Source: Botrytis cinerea B05.10 | Lineage: Eukaryota; Ascomycota; Leotiomycetes; Helotiales; Sclerotiniaceae | Direction of reading: 5' to 3' | DNA: 64,000 nucleotides | Assembly (NCBI RefSeq): GCF_000143535.2 | Contig: NC_037312.1 | Span: forward strand, 2,108,001 to 2,172,000 | Shown here: in pieces, positions 49,101 to 60,805 of the stretch | Position numbering within the stretch: the first letter of the stretch is position 1 | Layout of the letters: every line of letters starts with the position of its first letter | Position numbers and translations under genes: made by a program | The notes under the pieces: model-generated | What the model was told of the DNA's origin: nothing | The model's input: the letters and a program-made list of their open reading frames with translations, nothing else | The model's database searches: none

Positions 49101-52100
49101 GTAATGTCAGTGTCCCAATTCGTATCATCATGCGTGAAACCTATCCATTTTTAGTCATCATGATTATCCTTTCTGTCAATTACCATCACCACCAACAAAC
49201 TCCATAACTATATTTCACCCGGTAACGAACGATGACCTGTTTCACCAATAGGCAATGCCATTTGAATCTCCTTCTCCTTTGTCTTTGTAAAATATTTCAA
49301 AACAATCATTAGCAGCTAGGAGGTGAAATTTGAACTTGAAAGGGCGAAGCAAGGCTTCACGATAGTTATTGGGGGCCCAAATCTGAACTTCCCAACAATT
49401 ATTCAAAGCGATACTTATTTTTACTCGTGCAACCTCAAAATTGTACACTGACTGCACAGTTGCAGGTTCTGCAGACGAATTCTAATGTCTACATCTGAGA
49501 GCCATAGTATTCAGCTTCCGGATATGCCCGTATAGTTAGAGCCACATGATATACTGACGTCTCATGATACTGATGAGATCAGTCCCGGATTACTTCTTTG
49601 AGGCTACAATAATTGCCAATGTATATTTTTTCTCGAGCTCCTTCTTGTCTGGTTTTATCGAGCGTCAGCTATTAATCAATATCTCCACGAACACCATGCT
49701 AGATAATGCATCTCTTTCTACATATGGTTTATTGGAAGCATCTGGGTATACCTGATTGATGATAGGGGGATTATTCGTTGCCTCGTTTCCTAATGCTACT
49801 TTTCCAAGCTTATACGAACTCTCCTGACTTGCCAGTGTCATTCCCTCGAGTAGCGTCAAAGTAAAGCAGTGTTGTGTCACAGAATGTTCGTGATAGCACG
49901 ACAAGAACGTCCCCCTTGCATCTACCATAGGATTGATGATTCATGCTTTCTGATACACTACATCAAATATTGATCAGATATATTTGAGAATATCAAAATT
50001 TCTATTTTAGGGCATACAATGTCTATGTTAGTAGTCATTAGTGTGGGCAATGCAATATCGTCGTCTACATGATCTGCATGCAATAAAACCCCCCTGAAGT
50101 CATCTCGATCATTCTGCCGAGACCCAGGAAATCAACATCATCAGCGTAGAAGCACATAATGACTCACATGCATACAATAGCTATTGCAATTACTATCACT
50201 GTGGAGGCTCTCGTGCACGCATTGCTCAGACATGTCTATTAATGGATGGCTAACACCTTTTCCGATTCGTCCTTCTCCCACCAAGTGGATGCTGCCACGA
50301 TGTCTCTTGAGCAGCTGACACGAATTTACAGTGTTCGAGGGTGTATACTTGGAGCGCAGTGGCCTTTTCCTTGACCGACCAGTTTATGCAGGATCATCAC
50401 TGCAATATTTCTCTTATAGAAGTCTTCAAATGTTCTAGTCTCAATGCCTTTAACGCAAAAAGCTAGTCCGAGATGGGTATCTTTCTGGACTCTTAATGTA
50501 CTTAGATTTTGCAAATTATGCAAATTCGAATCACAAGTCCTCTTTTGAATAGCTCAAAATATAACAGTGATTGCCTGTGGTCTTCAAATATACGATAGAT
50601 ATTACCAAATATGATACTTTAGGCTGACACAGATTTGTCCCGACCACTCGATGACCCCCCTGAGTTTCTATTTAAAATAAGACCAGCGCCACAAAACTCA
50701 AACTCAAAGTCAAAATACCAAAGTTTAGATACTAGGCAAAACCCGAACCCAAAGACTAATACCCCCATGCCAGAAACAAGGACAGGAATAGAAACAAGAA
50801 TTCCAGCAACCCAAAACCCAGAAAGTGACGTCCAACTCAGACACCCCATCCATACTTTCCAATGCCGATTTCAAGATTCAGTGAAACCAAGACAAGATAG
50901 ACAATTATCGTACGATGATTCGCGTGGAGTGAATAAAGACCGGAAATCCCGAGAAAGAAAAAGGAGATTGAGATGAAAATGGAATATTTCACCTCTAGAT
51001 CACAATTGACATTTATGATTCACGTAGACGGCACGGATACTATGCGGGATTCCCAACACCGGACCGGACCAGGTATGTGGAATTGAACAAGTGGTTAATT
51101 TTGTGGAAATGTATGGAATTATTTGTGCTTGGCTATGCAACATGTATATGAGCCATTGCCATTATGTATGATATGCGTATTACGTATTGTTGTGAATAGA
51201 ATTAGATATAGAATTCAAGAAATTGTCTCAACCCCCTTCCTCCCTCCCTCCCTCGCTCGCTCGCTCCCTTGCCATCTATCTCCACCACCAAATCCAATAT
51301 TTCCAAACGTCCTCGCGGATGATCACTGATCTGCATCAATAGCAATAGCAATAGCAATGGCAAAACCAAAACCAAAACCAAAAAATAAGAACAATAGCAA
51401 TACCAATAAACATAGTCTTCCACACCCTGAGCTCCGCACTGCCCATTCCCCTCGTAGATTACCAACCCAGAAATCCGCACCCCTTCCCAATCTCCCCGAT
51501 AGATGGACGAAGCGAAAGAACAAAGAAGGAGAAACACACCCTCTTCGAAATTTGGCACCACGCGCACCCACCCACCTCCCTCGCTCTCATCCGTACTTTC
51601 CAACTCTGCGAGAGAGGGGCAAAAGATTATGCAGCGAGATAAGTTAATCCCCCGAGGATCCATCGCGATCCACAGGGTTCGGGGTGGGATTCGTTCTCGA
51701 AGACGCGGACATGGCTGCGAAAGACTGGGAAGGAAGGGTGAACCCATGTTTTTTTCTCGGTACCGGACATGTGCGCGGCTTGGGTGTGTCAGCGGTTGGT
51801 GGGTCCCCACTTGGGTTTTTTGATTGGGCTGGTGCTTGCGGTCGGATTCAGATGGGTTTAGATGAGATGAGATGAGATGGGAGGGAGGGGCGCTGGAAGA
51901 AATGCGAAGGGTATGGAAGGGTTTTGTGTGGTGTGGTGCAGTGTGGTGGTGAAGGGGAGGGTGTTTCTCTCGGGCGTGGATTTGCGGATTTGCGGATTGG
52001 GGTTGGGTTTGGATGGGCTGAGTGATGGATAACGGGTGTGGGACTGGCGATATTAGAGCGGGGATGGGACGTGGGGGCATGGGAACTGGGATTTGAGAGT

Positions 52101-53564
52101 TTGCCGTTTTGGGAACGAGGGTTGAGTGTGAGAGGTTGAAGAGGGAAGGAGGAGAGAGAGGGGGTGATTGATTGGTTTGGTTTGGTAGGTGGGTGTATGT
52201 ATGTAGTTAGTATGGGATACAGTATCTCTCACTACATAATATCGTTCGGACAGCAAGAAATGTGAACAATGTTATTGGAATATTTTCGTTGTTGTGATTT
52301 TTTGACGTGATTTGACTAGGTCGGAGGGGAGGGGGAGGGGAAGAGGTGAGATCTTGACCATTATCACGCCCGTTTACTCAAATGCAGCAGGAAGACAGAA
52401 TAAAAGTTAAGAGGCAGAGAGATAGAAACAGAAAACTCCTTCAGTCAATAGTGAAGACACGTACAAAAAGCTGCAAATAAATGCCTACACATGGTAAGAT
52501 GGTAAGAAAGCATCAAAAACTCGAGCCCCCCTCTCCCCCCCCCGAAAGTCCGGAATCAAAGACGAAGAGATTCGCAAAATCTAGGGATTTACGTACCTCA
52601 CAATATCTCCTTTCCTCCATCAAATATCTATTCAGAGAGATTCTAACAGTCTATGACATCCATTTCCATTAATGAAAATACTCCGATTTCAATCCCAATG
52701 GTATCCTCTCCCTCTAGCATTTAAATCGTCAACATCCATTCATATAATATAGCAGATAGATACACAACTATTCATTCTCGAAATGACACAGAAAATTAGA
52801 ACATACACACAAAATCCAATTATTTACCTACCTTCCACATCCTTACAGTTCCCTCGAGGTTCATCCCACCTCCCCCCAAAGCCCATAAACCTATCTACCT
52901 CCTCTCCCTACTCTACCTATCTCACACTTAGGAATATCAATTCCACGCCGCAAATATCCAGTCCAACTCATATGGAAGATTCTCAGAGATATCTAACATA
53001 AAATACTACGTACTATACTTCCGCAATCTGCCCTTCCAAGAGGAACATAGATAGCACAAACCTAACACTAAACTCATCATTCACCCCCAACTCTCACAAT
53101 CTTCACACTCATATCAAATGATTCATACACACGAGATTATATTCCCTAAACTCTACGCTAACAAATGCAATGTGACGTCAATGCTAAACACAGGTAGACA
53201 TCCTTAGCCACAAATTCACCAATGGTATCATCGACTCTCGTTTGTTCACCATATTTCAAGCCATAACCCATTGTATTTCTTTCCCTCCCATTCTTAACGT
53301 TTTGACGTCTTGATATCCCATTATACTCGTGATCTTAGTCCTAGGCCAAACAAGAGAGAAGATTCGACCTATACCATATGTAACTTCTTGTTCAGATCGT
53401 AGCTCGGGTCGAGAACATACTTTGAGGGGTATACTAGTAATCCAATCGCGCAAAAATAGAAGTCCCATCTATGTCATCACTCATGCTCTTCAAGATCATT
53501 TAACATAAACCTCAATTACCATCGCAAGCTCTGCCCCAGGTATTGTGCCAACGCAACGCGTACC
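46131..53564. other. Gene-poor stretch, 7.4 kb
   Basis: Only short frames without family resemblance. Frames at 47292-46682 on the minus strand could belong to the relic next door but show no clear domain. A 292-codon minus frame at 52080-51202 is Pro/His/Ser-rich and low complexity. No terminal repeats, transposase or reverse-transcriptase motifs were seen. Confidence 0.4.
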
Positions 53565-56500
53565 TCATGCAAAATAGGATTTCCAGAGCACGCCTTCTAA
53601 ATCCTCCAACTGTTCGGGTGTGAAATACTGTTGCAAATGATTAGTTACGTGTTTCTTTCTGAGGGAAGAGAATGTAGAAGGCAAAAGAGTGATAAAAGCA
53701 TACCTTCTGATCCGTTACCCAAGTGTCCTGACGAGTTTTCTTGAAATCAGCCAAAACGCTCTTCACGGTCTTGCCAATTGCACCAGCATCATTTGCAGCT
53801 CTACTTGCTAAAGTAGCCAATACCTCTGGCATCCATTCGGGTGGTGGTGTTGCATATGGGAATGCGTTGACCAAGGCACCTAATCCGAGAACAGCCGCAT
53901 GTCTTTTGATAATTTGAGTATTTGAATTTACTGGTGTGCTTACACCTTGTACTTTCTTGGGCATAGGGTTCTTCTTGAGAGCTTGCGTAAATTTGATGCG
54001 CAGAGAAGATAGGATATTATTACGAAGAACGATGGGCGAACATCGAATCATGCCAGCGAGAGTAGTAGATGCACCAAGACGGACTTCGAGTTGTGGGTCT
54101 TCAAGCATCTCAGCGACGGCTGTAAAGAGAGCTTGCTGCTCCGCGGGCCTGATGAGGAATATGCGACGGAAGTAGATCACTTGCATGTTGATCAAGGTTC
54201 GTAAACGTTGATGCCATGATCCGGATACCTTGCCGATACGAATGAGGGCCGAGATAAACTCACCATCTTCGCCAGCACGGAACGGGATATTGGGAAGGTG
54301 GCGGTATACGTGATAAGCGAGACGTTGAAGCTCTGGATCTTCTTTGACATCCATCATATGTAATAGTTGCTCCATAAATACATTCGGGAAGAAACTAATA
54401 AGTTGGGTACATTCGTAAGATTGCAAAGTGGAATCAAGCCATAACAATACGGTTTTGCTACCATTGGTATATGAGGTTGGTGTCTGCTCACCCTGAGCTC
54501 GTTGACCACGCCAAACTTCTAGTCGCTTGAAGACGTCTCTGATGGTTGAAGAGAAATCTTCCGTGGGTTCGTAAGGCTTGATACCAATGGAAGAAGCCGA
54601 CTTGTTTGCCTCTAGAAGAGTATCTACATCTCTGAATGCCTCGAAGTATCTCATACGATATATGGTAGCAGTTGCTCGGCCAATTGCTTCTCTCACAGCT
54701 TTATACGGGTGGTCGATGTGGTCAAGGAAATCTCGTAGGATGGGCTCGTCGTTGCGGAAATGCCAACCAGCATCAGAGATAGCAACATCCAAGAGCTGAA
54801 TCTTGGAACTATCCTTAAAGGCTGCATTAGATGTGATATCCAACCGGAATGAAACAAGGAAATCAAAAAGTTCTCTTGATGACCTGGGGTCTCTGCCGCC
54901 GATAACCATATGAAGACCGGTGACCCAATAAGTCAAGTTTTCTGGTGTCAACCCTTCGGAGAAGACATTTAACATGATAGGTAAGCAGAAAGCCCAGACC
55001 TCATCACGTTTCTTATTCGGAAAGTCATATGTGGAAAGCATAAGCCCAGCCACGATCTCTGCTGTTGCACGATGCTGATGCTTGTCACTACCATCTTCGT
55101 AAACTTTTTTGACCTCTTCTTTAATATCATCAAAGTTAGCTGAAGTGAGTCCGGAATGCATCAACTCGAATGTTTGAACTAGCAAAGTTGTATTCTGCAC
55201 TCGAAATCGATCTGCAGAGGTGTCTCTTGGCTCTTGCTTCATGTACATGAAGAATTTTTGATACCAGTCTAATGTCAATAGAGACCCGATTTGCTTTCTC
55301 GCAGAAGTTTCTAGCTCATCGAAATCCGTAAATTCTATAGGGTCTGCTCGCATGGCATGAAAGCTCTTACCCCAGACAAGCCATCCGGGCCAATCACGAT
55401 CCAAATAATATTCTGGCTGTCCAGGCTCTGCAAAGGAGTCCAAGAACTTCTTCGTCCACTCGGGATCTTTATTATCCACGGGAACCTCAAGCTTGTTAGG
55501 CTGAAATTCCTCTTCGCGAATATATTTCTCGAAGCTGTGGCCATAGATAGCACGAGTTTCAATGTGATTTAAGATGCGGGTCATGAATTCAGTATGAGCA
55601 GCTCGAAGCCCAGGATGTTCAGTGACGGCTCCTAGCGTAGCGAGCTCAATCATTTCGGGTGGTGCAAGTGTTTGCACTCGGAGACCCAAATTGTTAATGA
55701 ACAAAGTACAACGCCCAGCAAGTTTCCAGTGAGCAGTTTTTGCAAATGCAGTAAGCTCCACTGCTAATTTCCACTTCTTTTCTTCTACTCTAACACGTCG
55801 CCCAACAATAAAGTCGTTTCTGGTCTTGATAGTGGAGTGACAATCTTCTTGTGGCTCTATTTCTTGAATAAGAGCTTGGTCGAGGACAACGAGGGTCTCC
55901 ATTCTTCTGCCAAATTCAATCAATCCTCCGTACATGGCGGTGTTACCTACTTTTTGAATAGAGGGCTTATCGACAGATCCAGACTTAATATATAGATCAA
56001 TCAGCTCTGGCGCAAACCGCCAATCTTTCGAGATTGTTTTCGTAAGGCTACCGAATAATAACGTATAAAGACACCCTTTGATCCGGTCAAAATCATTTGT
56101 TTCCAAAGCTGTCCTAAAGGCACTGAGTAATTGGGGTACAACTAGAGGTCGACCGCCAATAACGCTCTTTAGAGCTGATTCCATAGCTTGCTGAGCCGTG
56201 ACTCGAACTTCGGCATATTGGGAAATGGCGGATGTTGCTAGATTTAAAAGAAGTTCTTTATCAAGATCCGACTTCTGTCGTGCCGATGCATTGTGCTTAG
56301 AGCGCTGTAGATGATAGCTTCCAGCACGCTTTATCAACAAGGGTCTTGGATATACCTTCCTAAGACCGGTAACTTTGAAGGAACGAATCTCTGAGAGGTA
56401 GATTTTGTTCATTCGTTCTAAGGTATGAGCAGACTTCTCATTGCCAACATCGGTAATCCATGATTTGTATGCCAAGTAAAGCGCGGTGAAACAAGGAACA

Positions 56501-59500
56501 TCATCTTCTTGATACTTCATGAGAAAGTTGTGCATCTTGCAATATAGGTGGCCAACATCTTCGCGAAGTTTATGTATACGAACGTACGCTGGGCTATCCT
56601 TTTCCAAAAGGTATCCCGCACGATAATGAAATTGAGGTCTGGTTTCCTCATCTTCGGAGGCTTCCGCTAAAGGATCATCATCACCTTCCATCGGGTTATC
56701 TCCATTCATAGTGATATCGTTATCCGACTCAGATTCTGCATGTAGATTCCCAGAAGCTGCTTTGGGATCAAATAGGACAGAAACACCGGACATCATCAAC
56801 CGAATATGTGTGAGAGCTCTTTCAACCTCATCTGACCACTCTTTGTTCTTACCATTTCGTGAAACGGCTGGAGAATCGCTGGTTAAGTTGTCAAGCTTCT
56901 CGATTGAGGTCTTTACTTGAGACTCAAATATTTCAACGGCAAGATTGATCTCATCGGAGGAAGGCACATGCCATTTTATCGTTAATTCGGATGGCTTAGT
57001 GTTGCGACCCCAATCGCTGACATCAAGGCCTCTCTCAAAAACTTCTGGTTCATATAGGGCAGTATCAACAGGATAGATTGTGGTGAGGTTGAGCAAAAGG
57101 TGATGAATAAAATTAGAGACATGAGTTGTGGCGAGGCCGTAACATTTTTCCTGCATATAAAGAGCTATATCAAAAAGCTCTTTCTTATATGGCATAACTG
57201 CATCTCCGACATGAACAACAATCATGCTAAGCATACTCAAATGCCAAACTAAAGCTCGATCGCGAGGCAATACGTCAGAACCACCACTCCTGTTAGATGC
57301 AGCATCATTGAAATCAATCTCGTTTCGGATACCAACAACAAGCATCGGCAAAAGTAGTTTTATCGTCCTCTCTGGATTAGCCTTGCACATGGAATTGACG
57401 ATAAATGCCATTGCATCTCTAGCCTGGTGGACAACATGGCTATTAATGAAAGCTGCCATTTTCTCTAATGCTATGTCGAAGAGATCAGGCGACAAAGAGC
57501 AAAACAATGGTGTGAGAGCGCTGGGTAAGACGTTGACCACGTTTTCTTCCGGGGCTCCGGTTCGTAGCCGGTTTTGTTCAGGTAAATTCTCCAACAACGT
57601 AAATACTTTCCCGAGCAGAGCTAAGACGAACTCACCAAAGCCTGCGGTGGAAGATCGCAAGATACTGGCTTCGTCTTCATCGCTAAGCTCCGTGTCATAG
57701 TCGATCTCCACGTTTGGGCCATCTCGTTCTAGTCGTTCCATCTCACCCTGTACCCATTGAATGGCAAGGGATGTGTCATGTATACCATCGTGATTCTTTG
57801 TGAGATCCGTAAATGGTATACTAAATGCTACAGCCTGTATAAAATTCAAAGTATATTGGGTTTTGGACAAATCATTGGCATCGATACCAGGCAAAGCTAG
57901 AGCTAGCAACGCTGTAATATGACAACGATATCCCTTATGTTTTGACATAACATTGGCGAGCATTTGAAGACTACATAAAGATGAAGAAGTTCGATGGACC
58001 TCAACCAAACCTTGAAGGGAAGGGTAAAATCTCTGCATTGCTCCTGGCAAGATTAAGTTTGGTTCAAGATTCGCCAGACCTTGAAGTGCAACAAAATAGT
58101 AGTTGAGAATCTTTGATCTTTTGGAAAAGATTCCCATGAAAACTACATCTTTAAGAATGAGGACGAATCTCTTCTTTAATTCGGGAGTAATGCGTCGCGT
58201 GGGTGGTGTGTCCATTTCGCCACTCTGTTCTCGATTCCAACGCAAGAGGAAGAAATCAACGAGATGAAAAACAGTCTGTGATAGTATATCTGCCCAGTTT
58301 CCATTGTTCGACGGATGGAAAAAGGTATCAATGGACTGTATCAAGCCCTCAAGATTTGACAAAATCGAATTTTCGCTGTTGAGAGATAATGGCGAAAGAG
58401 ACATTACTATCCATCGTGCAATCGTATATCCAACAGGTGTTCGCTTCTTGTCTGTTTCGAGATATACGCCAAGGCCGGAAGCCATGTCCACCATTGGGCT
58501 ATACGGAGTGGTAGCTTGCCCAACGGGTATCTCGGTCAACCTCAAAATTGCTGTAAATATAAGATCGGATTGTTCCTTTGTGAATATACCATGTTCGGAG
58601 AAGTTAACGTGTTCGTTAGCTACAGAGTCTCGGGCAAGCCTCGAAAACATGTCTAAAAATGTTACGTCAAAGATCTTGGAACGGTTGACGAGTGACCAAA
58701 GATGGAAAAGGGTAGGCAGGTAGTCTTGGGGTTGTTGAAGTAAGCCCGATTCATTCAGTGATGGCTGAGTTGGCATCATCATATTCAGAGCCCCAAGGGT
58801 AATGAATGCGTATGAACAATCCGAGGTGCTAAAATATGGTAGAATCTCCTCGAACATAGCTTTTCTTTCACCAGGATCAAAAAACTGCGATGCATAAGCT
58901 GCAAGACTCGCAACGTTCTTGTGGCTTCGCTTTCGGCTACCCTGATGCGCTGCCATTTCATGGGGAAGAACGAGACCTTTAATTTCTCTCCAGAGCGGGC
59001 GCCAATCAAGAATAAGATCTGCTCCGGGTTTGAGGTGATGCTTTTTTCTAATACATCATTAGTTGTGCAGAATAATGAAGACGGTCCAACATACCTAGTC
59101 AAAAGGAATCTGAACATGCTCTCAAATCTTTCTCCATTGCTCAAGTCCAAGCCCGGGGCCAACGAAAGCATGTAATAGAGCTTTACAAGCTTCACACGCA
59201 GCGCACGAGTAATGTCGAATTTCAGACTCAGCCATGCTCTCAGCTCTCTTGTCCAATGTACAGCACCAGGTGCAATATCTTCAGCTTTGAGAGCAATATA
59301 AAGCTGCTTAATAATTTCTGCCAGCGCCACATTACGTTCGGTCTCCTCCTCGACTTTATATGGTAATAGTTTGAAGTATGGAAATGTTCTGGGCCTGTAT
59401 CGTTTCTCCCTGTCGGTATCGATTCCGTTGGCCCCAAAGCCGAGACCTGGTGAAGTTGCACGCGAAATCGTATCGCTCGAACCTCCTTGGAGCATATTCT

Positions 59501-59546
59501 GTAGGTACTGCGAATGGCTTTTGCCATTTGTGAACCCTTCGTCCAT
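53565..59546 (-). CDS. blm10: Proteasome activator Blm10/PA200
   Basis: Exons 59546-59095, 59047-53704 and 53627-53565 give 1952 residues, near the size of yeast Blm10. The protein is a HEAT-repeat solenoid that caps the 20S proteasome ends and acts in nuclear proteolysis and core assembly. Family features: the N-terminal YRPRTFPYFKLLPYKVEEE and DWRPLWREIKGLV (rebuilt across intron 1), the PRPLLIKRAGSYHLQRSKHNASARQKSDL block (about two-thirds along in family members), and the C-terminal LEDPQLEVRLGASTTLAGMIR of the DUF3437 region. The last exon encodes YFTPEQLEDLEGVLWKSYFA. The final three residues Tyr-Phe-Ala correspond to the Tyr-Tyr-Ala docking motif of yeast Blm10, with Phe in place of the penultimate Tyr. 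Without the last splice the frame would end in an unrelated hydrophobic tail. Confidence 0.93.
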
Positions 59547-60805
59547 CTTGCAAATCGTTATTTTTGAGAATGGCGGCTCAAATTGAGTGGCTGGGTGTGA
59601 GGGAGAGAAGCTATTAACTAATTGTCGTTAGCAATTATGAATGACTTGAAGGGAAGAGCATCGCACAAGTACCTGTACAAAGCAGGCAAGTAGCTCAGTT
59701 GATGGGAAGGCGATCTCTATCACACACGACAGAACCAGCTTCCAGATAAACGCCAAAGCCGCAGTATTGGAGTTCTTGAAAGTTGCCCAGAAAACAACAG
59801 GCTACAGAGAAGCTCTGTTCTCATTAAATAATCTGTAATTGATGAAGAGGGGCAAAAATTGAATTTGAAAGAGTGTCACAGCATAGAAGTCTTGATAATT
59901 ATGATGTTGGACAGAGTGAGGGAGCACCAGCCTTGTGCCTCGAGATCCGTGCGGGAACCGGGTACCAGAAGCTGTCGACAGGGATTATTGGAGCGCTGCG
60001 TGTAGTGTACGGAGCAAGAAGGGAAAGAGTGGCGGTGTTTGGTCTGATGGATTTGTAAGTGCATTCGAGTAACAGAGTAGCACCGGTGCAGGTAGGAACG
60101 GAGGTACCAGTCAGGACGGGGCGGAGGGAGGCTCGAAATGATGTGGTCTTGCAACAAATGTGATATGAATCTAGATCCAGCCTTCAATGGTTCGTATGCC
60201 AACTCTAAACAAAGAGAGAATTTCCGTGCGTCACTCGATCAGTCAGTCAGTCAGTCAACCAGCCAGTCACTCAATCACTCCATTCACGAGAATGGATGGA
60301 AGGGAACGCCAGAGGTTATTTATGCACAAACGGAATTCTTGCTAGGCATTGAGTCGTACGTAAGGTTCACATTGATGAGTGTCGAGACAGGTACCTGCTA
60401 GCTGGGTTGCAACTTGTAACAAGCCTACGTGATCACGACTGCCTTGAAGGAACCCCAAAGCAAGCAAACAAGCAAGCAAGCAATCACTCCAGCAAGCATG
60501 CTGACTAAACACGAGATGATAAATAACATGCCGTTCATTGTTGTAATATTCCTACCTCGTCGATAGAGCCTACGAACTTTACTCTGTTTGAAAAATACAA
60601 GTAAGAGCACACGGAGTATCATGTTGTGTTCCCAAGAAAAACGAATATGCCGGGGTGATATCTACAAACGCCAAGCCAAACACACATCCAATGTGCCTCA
60701 TATTCCAAAATTTATATATATACCTGAACCCAATGCTTTTTACGATAATAACGCCAACATTAATGCCGCCCAAAAGTATTGATACAAAAGTGTTTGCTGT
60801 TAATA
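59547..60805. other. Intergenic between tandem minus-strand genes
   Basis: Promoter side of blm10 and 3' flank of the next gene. No gene is recognised. CAGT tetramers occur at 60240-60275 and CAAG tetramers near 60465-60485. Confidence 0.45.

Noticed and set aside
50635..50976. 113-codon plus frame rich in Asn, Pro and Arg
   Set aside because: Low-complexity, AAACCC-like composition and no similarity to a family; judged chance.
51202..52080. 292-codon open frame on the minus strand
   Set aside because: It is Pro/His/Ser-rich at the start and Leu-run rich near the end where CAAAAC and AATAGC repeats lie. No domain, and overlapping frames on the other strand are equally open.
59690..59760. 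tRNA-like string TAGCTCAGTTGATGGG
   Set aside because: It matches an A-box by eye, but no matching B-box (GGTTCGANTCC) or acceptor stem follows, so no cloverleaf can be drawn.
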